The position numbers and the translations under genes are program-made. Under the pieces are notes generated by a model that had not been told where the DNA came from, did no database searches, and saw only the letters and a list, made by a program, of their open reading frames with translations. From Wuchereria bancrofti (taxonomy: Eukaryota; Nematoda; Chromadorea; Rhabditida; Onchocercidae), in the NCBI GenBank assembly GCA_005281725.1, contig SSBO01000001.1, positions 9,111,334-9,175,333 on the forward strand: a stretch of 64,000 nt of DNA, written 5' to 3'. This document shows positions 54,678-64,000 of the stretch, piece after piece (positions within the stretch are counted from its first letter, which is position 1; every line of letters starts with the position of its first letter).

Positions 54678-54758
54678 CTTGAAAGGTTTAATTTCTTTTC
54701 CATCTTGTGAAACAAGTATTCTGATAGTTATTCCGGTTCCGGTACTATTTTCCATCAT
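54678..54758 (-). CDS. Orphan first-exon candidate of an unidentified gene
   Basis: On the minus strand ATGATG at 54758 opens exactly 27 codons that end in a good donor (AAG|GTAAAT). The peptide MMENSTGTGITIRILVSQ, then DGKEIKPFK, is less AT-rich than its surroundings and looks like a real start, with an N-terminal beta-strand-like segment. I cannot name its family. Possible continuations on the same strand are 53569-53634 (after GCTTTCAG, 22 codons, phase 0) and 53408-53452 (after CATGCAG, 14 codons and a stop), which would give a 63-residue protein; both are short enough to be chance. Alternatively the downstream exons lie elsewhere or have been missed. Confidence 0.35.
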
Positions 54759-55189
54759 AATGATTGTTTCTTAGATATTTTGATGGAAATGAAATAATTC
54801 GAATAAATTCATCTAATCTTCATCTATGTGCTATATTGAAAGATTATGATAACTAACTGCGATACAATTAATTGAAAATTGCTAGTGATTATTTACGATT
54901 GTTGCTTACATTATCATGTAACTTTTGCAATTTTTGATAAAATTTAATTATATTTCATCCTTTCTGAATCTCATAAATTTTTCTTTAATAACAACACTTA
55001 CTGCTTCTTCTTTTTTTTTTTTTTTTTGAACATAAAAATAGAATCAAAAGATACGCAAAAGATACGTTTTGCTGAAAAATGTGATTGATCATTTCGTGTA
55101 ATATTTGATAGTGGGAAATGTAAAATGCTTACACTGTATGCGACAAATGAGCATCAATCTTTCTCTTCTCATTTTGAGCTCTTTTTTTT

Positions 55190-55206
55190 CTCTCTCTCTC
55201 TCTCTT
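55190..55206. repeat. (CT)n microsatellite
   Basis: Short run of CT/TC next to a T-rich tract. Confidence 0.85.
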
Positions 55207-57160
55207 TATCTTTTAGTTTTTTTTTATCTTTTAGGTATTTGGTTTTTTTGAAAAAAGAAAAAATTTATTACTTTGATAGCAATACTTTTCTTTTTTTTTA
55301 AATTGAACACAGAAATAACATCAAAAGATTTTATTTTATTTAGTAATTCTTAGTAATGTATTTAAGTATATGTCAAAATATGTATATTTACGTGTATATG
55401 ATTAAATATATTTACGTGTAAATATATACTTTTGTTTACATATTTGTAATTTTTGTAGAACGATAATGATTTTGTATAAAAAGATAGAAAAATCATTAAA
55501 TTATTTGTTGTTACTACATGATATCTCCTACTTTCATCGAAGTAATTTTGTCGTCAATACACAAGTGAAGCATTTTAAAGTATGGAAAAATTTTTTCTCA
55601 TGTAGATGTAAGAGAGAAAATGATTTTTCTTAGTTTGAATGTTAATTAAAATGAATTAGTATTTTTAAATATGATCAAATGTAAACAGATAAAATTAAAA
55701 TAAATGAGGGAAAAGTGAGAATAGAAAAAATAATCCTTTGATTATTGGTGTATTATTTATTCTTTGATCACTCACATTCATACATACTACCTTGTAAAAT
55801 ATTTGTTGTCAGTAGTGAACTTTTGCTGTGTTATTTAAAAATTTTCAAAATTGTTTACAATTTATCATTTATACCTATCATATATAATATTGTAATATTC
55901 TTTTCTCTAAAGGTTAAAGTTCATTCATCATCTATACAGACATATATATATATATGTATGATTTGGATTATTATTTGCTAAGATTACAAATAATCAACTT
56001 TTTTTTTTTTATTCTAAAAGGTGGTATGAATTGATTGAAGATGAAAGATTGATTGCAGTTAAATTCAGCAATCAAACTGTTCAAAAAGTAATTGTTGTAG
56101 GAAATAATAGTTGGCAGATAGATAAATAGGTGTGTTTACGTGATTTATTCTTGTGATTCATCGAACATTTAAAAAAAAAAATCTACTGTAATTTTTATTC
56201 CATAACACAAAGTAAATGACGACGAATGCATGGATATATTATGTAAAAGGTAATCTATACTTCCTTAAAAAAAGATTGTAAATTTTATGCAAAGTAGGAA
56301 TTATGTTACTTTTTCTTTTTCTTTTTTTTAATAGGTACTTATTGTTTTTCATTCTTGAAATCATGAATGCAAGCAATAATTTGCTTTTCTATAACTGAAC
56401 TTTCTTGTTTCTTTTTATGTTTATACTCTGATAATTTCTTGCTAGATAGATGATAGTTTATTCAATGAAAATTTTCACTTTTAAAAAAGACTAGTGGTAT
56501 AAACTTGTGTTACAAATTAATGAATGATTAATTTTCTAGTTATAAATTGTATATGTATAAATTTTCATTTTTTGTTCTATTCATAATAGCTAAAAAATCC
56601 ATTGATAAATTCGTCAAGAAAAAAAAGCAAACATTTTGTATTCTTGCACTAAATTTAGTTATTTTAAAATAATGAAATAGATTTGTGAAGAAAAGTTGCA
56701 ATTTTTATGCTATTAAATAAACTGTCTTATTTTCAGAATGTAAAAAGTTTTTTTTTTTTTTTTTTGTTACTGGTAGTAAGAATGAGTTCAAATGATAAAA
56801 AATGATTGGATGAAATTTAGTGCAGGGAAATGTTGACGTAAACAAAAAATGATTTCCTTGATCTTGCAGCTGCTTCATAACAGGTGTCATGAATATATTT
56901 TACTTCCGGCTCAATTCGGAAGAAAAACGAAAAAGCATTAACAGAAGAATCTGTATAGGTTTGTTTGTTGAGATCAGTGTTTGAATCAGAGAATGTTAGC
57001 TTTTTTTATTATTTTCTTTGGGATTGGAAATGAGAAGTTAAAGGTTTTTTTTTTTTATTGATAATTGAATTCTTAAGTTATTATTATTATTATTGGTAAT
57101 TGGTGAAAATGTTAATTTAATGCTCAAACTAATGTATCTCAATAATTTTTCAAAAAAAAT

Positions 57161-57186
57161 GTATATATATATATATATATATATAT
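57161..57186. repeat. (AT)n microsatellite
   Basis: About 26 bases of alternating T and A. Confidence 0.9.
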
Positions 57187-58849
57187 GAATTTGTTCTTGT
57201 TTACACATCTGCATGTGACGAGAAATTGATCATTTGACAGAGGGAGGACACAATGATTATTATGAAAATGTACAGCGTCACATAAAAAAAAATTCCTCAA
57301 TAATTTTTTAACCTTAAATTTCATTTATCATATACATCTGTGTTTATTAGCCATGCTAGAATATAAAATGTGGAACTAGGAAATGGTACTAAATTAATTA
57401 ATATTAAAGGGAAACATTGGAAATTTTAATTTAACAGAAGTTTGTAAAGTGTACACTATGAAATCTTCTTTTTAAAGTGATTCATAAGGAATGCAATTGA
57501 AGTAACAGATCATATCTAGAAGTGATAATAAAAAATGCCAATAATAATGATGAAAATTAGAAGTGTTTAAAATAAAAAACTTCATGGTTACTTAAGTGAC
57601 ATCTTTACTTCTTTTTTTTTATTATCTTTTTTTTTGTTTCCCCGCCTTACCGCGATATTTCTCTTCAATCGTATATATTTCCTTTATTACAATATCTTTC
57701 TTCACTCTTAGTTTCATCCCATCATTTCATTACATTTTTACCATCTCATTAATTAATGATTGGCATCGTCATCACACAAATGTTTCTTATTTCATACTCT
57801 TCACCAATAATTTCGTCAAATTTGTTATTCTTCCATCAGTTTCTTTTTCCATTCTTTCATTTATTTTATCTTTCATTTTCAAAGGAAAAAAAAATACCTC
57901 TAAAGATTTTTTACTTCCTTTAATTTAATTTTTTTTCTTTTTTTTTCGATTAAAATTTTTAAATAATATTTTTTAGATTTTATTCTTATGAGAGTAATCC
58001 ATTTGTTATGTACAGTATCACTTGAGCTCATTTCACTGTTTTAAAGCATTATTATTCAAATGCTTATCATTTTATATTAGTCATCTATCATAAAATAGCA
58101 TGCAAATGCATTGATCGCTTCACATGGTCATACTGATGCTTCATTGAAATTTCAAAGTGAAATTTTACCTTCGAAATCTACTTAATACATAAGTGAAATT
58201 TTTGTTTTTTTTTTGTTTTTTCTTTTCAATGTTATTTTCTTTTTCCTAGTTAACTTATCGTTATTAGTGAATTATTACTTGTAAAACGTTCAGAATTTTA
58301 TCAGATTGCAATTTAATATACTACGATAGTACTATTTGGAGTAAGATTACAGGCGTATTATTGCTTTCTAGTCTGAAATTAATAAATTATATTTTCAATT
58401 TTAAAATATTTCCATCAATTATTCTTGATATAAAAATATAGCTTTCATTTCTCCATTTAAATTATAAAATAACCAAACAATTGAAGGAAATAGCATATGA
58501 TATTGAACTGATTCGCATATATTTTAGATAGTATCAGAATTATTTATTCTATCAAATTTCAGAAAATTACTTAATTTATTAATTTTCTGTCAGAAGAAAT
58601 AAATCAACTTTTTGACTGTTTTTTTTCTTTGTTTATCTTAATGTTATTTATAGCTATTTAGCTTTTTTTTTTTGAAATGTTATTGCATTTTTTGTTAAAT
58701 GTATAAAGAATTGAGTTATAAGCTTACAATAGCAATCTTTCTTGTTTTTCTTTTTTTCTCAGAAAGAAACATTCATTTCATTTCAGTTTGCATATCAATT
58801 TGATAACTTATTATTACTAACGACAATATCATATCATTCATCGAATAAA

Positions 58850-61800
58850 ATGACATCAAAATCGCCATCACATGAACCAATTCATAGTGGTCATTTTATG
58901 ACTTCTAATCCGCATAGCGATGAAATGTTACCCGATGAGGAAGTTGTTGGAGTTTGTTATTTTCTTTTCTTTATTTTATAGTAATGTAAAAGATATCAGA
59001 TCATGGTTAATATTAATATTAGTTTAATCACTTTGTCTCAACCGAAATATTGATTTAGTGATAAAAACTGATAATAAAAATAAAGATATGTCAATGTAAT
59101 AATTACATTTTGAAAGAACGTTAGAATCTTTTTACGATTACTATTATTCTAAGATCACTTCACATTGTTTTTACATCTAACATTAACGATTGACAAATGT
59201 ATTAGATAAGGAAATAATTTTAGGTGTTATCATCAATTAAAATAATATCTGGTTAAGGTACTATGATAATTTAATCCTTCCGATTTATGTACTCTTTTTA
59301 TTTGGATCTAAAATATTTTGTAATTACTGATAAATAAGCTTTCGTATTGACTTAAATTCACTAAGCTTTTTTTATTATTTTGTTAAATAATGGTAAATAT
59401 GGCTTAAAATTTCTGAGAAATTTTTTAGCAAAATTTCATTATTTTCATCAGTATTCTATCCTCAGAAAAAACGAAGTAAATTTCTAAACGGGAAAAGAAA
59501 GGAATAAGCAAATTTTAAATGCATAATTTCATCAGGTGTATCATGCTTTTTCTATTCAATTTACTTCATTAAATTGTGTGAGTAATTACTATATTAAGTA
59601 ATTAAGTAATTGAATTAATGTTCGAAAATTATCTAGTTATTTATTTACTTATTTTTTGTTATGTAATTTTAAGTTTGTGCCAAAAAATGGAAGGCAGTAA
59701 GCAATGGGTTTGGATCGTGTTTTGTTTAAAATTAATAGTTTAAAACTTTTTTTTTCTTTTTAGGTTGTAGTTGAAGATGATGTCGTTGAGCAAGATACCG
59801 AGCAAAAAGGTCAAGATTTATGCGATTTGAATGTTCAAGTATGTTTTCTTATGCTTATGTCATCTTTACTTACTGAATTTTGTGAACATTCTATCTTTAA
59901 ATAACTAATTTAATTTTTGGTAGATATTGTTACCATCGAAACTTATGAGGAAACTTTTCTCTATTAACGGTTGCTATAGTGTTACCTTGGAAGTCATTTT
60001 TAGAAAAGATATTTTCTCATCAATTTCTTTTTTTTCTTTTCTTTTTTACTTGTCTAAAAATCAAATAGAAATTTCTTTTTATTAATTGATTTGTACATTC
60101 TTTTCTAACATAAAATGGTTTTGTTTTACTAATATTATAAGCTACTATTTGATATTTTTGTTTAATGCTTCCGGTTTTCTTTTTTTTTTTTTTTGTTGGT
60201 AGATTAAAATAGATGAATGAATAATTGACATTGTGCGAATTTCTTTGGTAGGCTAGAATATTGCTTCAAAAAAATATATCTCTTCCTCATTTCCTATTTT
60301 ACAATATATTTCCATAGTTTCTTTTTTTTATATTCGGAGTTACAAATAAGATATTTGAAAGATTGTTTTTCATCCCTAACTAATTAACAAATGTGATTTT
60401 TTTTTCTTAGAGAATGGAATACTTTAGTTTATGTTAATAATTAGAGATGGAAAATATATAGTTTATAGGAAATTTTGATTGATTTGAAGCATGGATGGAA
60501 AACTTTTTGCATTCTTGTATAGCATAATCAGTCTTCAATTAAATTTTCAGATAATTGAAAGATTATAAAGGTTGTGACATGCATTTAAATGTTATTTCGA
60601 AATAACTACAAATCATTACTTGATTTATATCATTCCATCATCCTTAAAAAAAAAGAAAAAAGAAAACAAAAACAAGAACCATTTTGATCGTTTTAGGATG
60701 AAAAGCCGGTTACTTTTTACAAATTTGGCCCAAAAAGAACGCAATCAATAGCGATCGATGTATCTTTGAATAAATTGAACAAATGCATCAAAGTGGCTTA
60801 TAAGTTAGCTCTTTTGCTTTTTAATTTTCCATCATTTGTTTCTTTTTTTTTTTACTGAAAGATTTAAATGTGATTTGCTGATAAATGTGATAGATGCTTT
60901 GTACAATGCTACACTGATGATTATGTCCTAATTCATTTTGATATACTTAAAACATCTGTTGATTGGTTTTTGCATTTTTATCCTACATTTTTATTATTTA
61001 TTTTTTCCGTCAAATAATTTTGAGAAAAGTTGCTTTTAAAAATAGTTGGTAAGAAATTTATTTGTAATTATAGGCAGGATATATAAATGTTCTGTCTTAA
61101 TAGCGATGATCACATCGATTAAATTTGAGATTTTTTAAGTGGAAAATTTCAAAAATTTTATTCATTTAAAGTTGAAAACAAAAGCACTAGATTTCTTAAA
61201 TCGAACACTTATAAAGAAGCTGTGTAATTTAAATCAGTAATGATCTTATTAGTGATTAATCATTGCATCAAGTTGTTAGCTATTAATCAGCTCATCAAGT
61301 TGCTAGTCACTGATCAGTGCATCGAATCAATGTTTCATTGATCAGATATATAAAGCAAATAACCTTCCATTGTATCTATTCATTATGATTTGGAAAATAT
61401 TAACCAGAAATGTTTTTTTTTTCTCTATTATCCAAAATAAGCCTTGTTTTTATTGCTGTAGTTTAATTGCATTTTTTTATTTGCAAAACAAACAAACAAA
61501 CAAACAGTTAGTTGCTGCTACTGTTATTAACTTTCCGTTTTTCAAGAATAGAATCTAATCATTGGTACTACTTCATTCTTTTATTTTTGTCTTTACTGCG
61601 TACACAAATATATTTTACATATAATTTGTAAAATTTACAAATCAATTAATGAAGCTACAATCTTGTATATTTAAATATAATGAATTAGATTCTATGATGA
61701 TTTTTTGTCTTTTCAGTTTAATTCTCTCTAAGTCTTTCTTTTAATGAGGAAAGGAAAATGAGTGAAAAATAGAAGAAAATGACATTGAAAATTATTCCTT

Positions 61801-63714
61801 TTTATTATATCTATTTATTGTTAAAAAAAAAAAAAAGGAAAAAGTGTAATTTAAGTGTATGTTATCCTGACAGAGGATTGACAACAATTGGGTTAATATC
61901 GAAGCTTCTAGCTCAGAATGTGGGTTCAAATAAGTTGAGAGTAGAATGGATATGATTACGTGATTCAAGAATTGATGTAAATTATTTAATTTTCAGTAAA
62001 ATGACGACACCGAAGTGGAAAGATTTCAAAGGATTACGATTACATTGGAAACAACGAATACGTTTAAATAATGTTATCTGGCGAGCATACTATATGGAAT
62101 GTATGTTTATCAATTTTTTTTATTATCATTTCATCAGATATTTCAAATTATACAAATACGCATCTATTTGAAATATCATTTTGCCCATGAAATATCATTT
62201 GTGGAACAGTAAAATTATAGTAATATTATCAAGATGATGCATGTATTTCTTTAGATTGATAAAGGTTAAAATTTTATTATGTGTTTTACTGCTATACTTT
62301 TGTAGATGTTTGAAAAATTAAACTTTGAGATGCTTCATCCAGTTGATGATGACCGATAAGGAATTTTGTGAAAATTTTGTGGCTATAAAATATGTAATGA
62401 TTTTATTGATAGTACACTGAAATGTTACAGTTCGACGACCTGATAAGGATAAATCAAGAAGAACACCATACTGTTATTTTACTGTACCAGATGATGATTC
62501 AACACATGTTAAATTTACGGTAAATTTTTAGTATTTATTAAATTCAGCATTTATTTTATTTTATTTAAATGGTAATGAAACTCTGAAAGATGAAACTTAT
62601 TATTAGCACTGATTAAGAGATAAGATTATCTTGGATAAATTTCATTTGATTACATTTTAGAATATTAAAAAAAGAAAAGAAAAGAAATTTCCCTCTTTCA
62701 TTATTTACTTAAATTCTAGTTTATCAACAATATCAGGGTACTGTTGTGGAAGGAATGTACTGGAAGAGAAGTATGGATGCGTTGAAAGCTCAGTATAAAC
62801 GATGGCGTCATTCAAGAACACGAAGAAGAGGGCGACGCAGGGTATTTGTTTACACAATTTTTCCGTTAACGTGCATTTTTGCATTTTTGTTTTGTTTTTT
62901 TTTTTTGTTTTAATTTCAAATGAACAAATGACTTTTAACATTACAAATTAATCATTAAGAAAATGAACGATTTAATGACATGTTGAGAAAGTCAAAAATT
63001 GTTTCAACATAGAAAATTAATAGATGATAATAGTGTGATAAATGAAAAATGAAATAAATTTAGGGTATCAGTTGGAATCAGGAGATCAGTTCTGTTCCAC
63101 AATTAGCTGTACAAAATTCAATGATAAAAAATTCTTCTGCTGAACAACCAGATACAGATGATTTAGATAATGAATTTACGGATACACTTTTTGCCAACCT
63201 TATGCAACCATATACATTTCCAGATCCAAAAGAAATAAGTAACTTTTTGAAGTTTTGTTAAATTTTCATCATTTTTTTTTTCCCCTAATTTCTGCGACGT
63301 TTTTTTTAGATTCTGTACCGTTTACCAACATTTGTTCTTGTTTAATGTGCTATCGATTGTTAAAGATACAAAAAATGGGAGGGCACTGAGAGAAACTTTT
63401 CATTTCTTTTTTTTATTTACCGGAATTTCTTTTAAATTTCATCACGTTGGAATATGGGATGACTTTTAGCATTTTTCATAATTAAAAACAAACAGTGCAA
63501 TATTTTTATAATTTCGTGCACTTTGACAAAAGATGATTTTCTTTATGCGGACAAGATTTTCTCAGAAGTAAAAATAAAAAAAAAGATTTCATTGATTTAT
63601 CTGATGTTAGACTTGCTTTTAATTATTATTTAGCACAAGGATGTAATGCCGATGTGATGCAACCCGGATTGCTATCATTACAACCAAGTATCGAAGAAAT
63701 AATGGCATCGCTTG
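58850..63714 (+). CDS. mml-1: Mondo/ChREBP-family transcription factor MML-1, 5' part (8 exons; continues past right edge)
   Basis: Seen: exons 58850-58951 (ATG 58850), 59764-59838, 60697-60803, 61997-62100, 62431-62519, 62737-62841, 63064-63238 and 63634-63714, in phase, about 279 residues. The Mondo conserved regions appear in order: IHSGHFMTSNPHSDEM (residues 11-26); FKFGP-type stretch YKFGPKRTQSIAIDVSL, then LNKCIKVAYNK (export-signal region); TPKWKDFKGLRLHWKQRIRLNN, then VIWRAYYMEF; a glycine start to EGMYWKRSMDALKAQYKRWR; then FTDTLFANLMQP and NADVMQPGLLSLQPSIEEIM. Known: these regions form the glucose-responsive module, which controls nuclear entry through sugar phosphates, export receptor and 14-3-3; the factor pairs with an Mlx partner (MXL-2 in C. 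elegans). The bHLH-zipper end is beyond the window. 58850 is the only in-frame ATG; acceptors CTCAG and TTTCAG at about 58757-58784 could take a spliced leader. The exon after RRGRRR is basic. Confidence 0.93.
61483..61505. repeat. mml-1: (AAAC)n microsatellite in mml-1 intron 3
   Basis: About five to six units of CAAA/AAAC in the intron between 60803 and 61997. Confidence 0.85.
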
Positions 63715-64000
63715 GTGAGCTAAGTTTTTTTCTTTTTTTAAGACATAATTTACTACTGTAACCATCTGTATGTAACATTTAAAAAAAAGAATTGGAACTG
63801 CAATTACAGTGTGAGAAGAAAGTAGAATAAAGTATATAATAACATATAAGGAAGTTATATATTATCTAATGCCATTGTAATCACAACGTTTTATCATTGT
63901 AATTTGTGTATTTCTTTGCAAACAGTTATGAAATGATAGGAAGAAAGATTAGTAAACAAAGTAATAAGGCAAAAAAAGAAGGAAGAATTTAATCAGGAAA

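Larger units (their letters stand above)
50906..58849. other. Long intergenic region between RWDD2 and mml-1
   Basis: About 7.9 kb, AT-rich. It contains the RWDD2 3' end, a trinucleotide-repeat tract (52768-53035), an orphan coding-like exon on the minus strand (54678-54758), short CT and AT microsatellites (55190-55206, 57161-57186), and the presumed mml-1 promoter. An 81-codon plus-strand frame at 52004-52249 follows a CTTTTCAG site but has no recognisable content. Confidence 0.5.

Noticed and set aside
57596..57928. 110-codon plus-strand frame upstream of mml-1
   Set aside because: It is a T-rich, low-complexity Phe/Ser/Ile translation without splice or family support.
61905..61935. tRNA-like box motifs (TAGCTCAG and GGGTTCAAAT)
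   Set aside because: The two boxes are far too close for a tRNA and no cloverleaf stems can be drawn; the site lies in an mml-1 intron.

Overview
This window is nuclear DNA of a nematode, most likely a clade III spirurid or filarial worm. It is very AT-rich. Genes are cut into small exons (about 55-490 bases) with introns ending in TTTCAG-like acceptors. Several start codons sit just downstream of an unpaired acceptor, as expected for spliced-leader trans-splicing. All genes were assembled by hand from splice sites, reading phase and protein family patterns; in every multi-exon model the phases agree. No bacterial, viral or transposon-derived gene was recognised.

Layout, left to right. (1) 208-6318, minus: first 12 exons of the dynein-2 intermediate chain WDR60/DYNC2I1; the rest lies beyond the left edge. 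(2) 6319-9244: intergenic, with one unexplained island of open frames near 7.9-8.4 kb. (3) 9245-22841, minus: a complete 21-exon transmembrane adenylyl cyclase of 1036 residues, closest in pattern to vertebrate types 5/6. (4) 22842-42547: a gene desert of about 20 kb holding a 24-bp minisatellite, microsatellites, a 156-bp duplication around the only N, and a few odd short structures. (5) 42548-45604, plus: complete ribose-phosphate pyrophosphokinase (318 residues, 9 exons). (6) 46893-49207, plus: a 5-exon type I membrane glycoprotein that I do not recognise. (7) 49348-50905, plus: an RWDD2-type RWD/DUF1115 protein starting only 140 bases after gene 6, an operon-like spacing. (8) 50906-58849: mostly empty, with one orphan coding-like exon on the minus strand at 54.7 kb and a trinucleotide-repeat tract. 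(9) 58850-63714, plus: first 8 exons of the Mondo/ChREBP-family factor MML-1; its bHLH-Zip end lies beyond the right edge.

The genes do not form one pathway. WDR60 serves retrograde intraflagellar transport in ciliated sensory neurons, and adenylyl cyclase makes cAMP. PRPS makes PRPP for nucleotide synthesis. MML-1 links sugar-phosphate status to transcription. No new multi-gene system was seen. The points most worth follow-up are the unrecognised membrane protein and its operon-like pairing, a GC-AG intron in wdr-60, changed residues at the forskolin-site motif of the cyclase, the structured minisatellite, and the probable assembly artefact at 37.6 kb.
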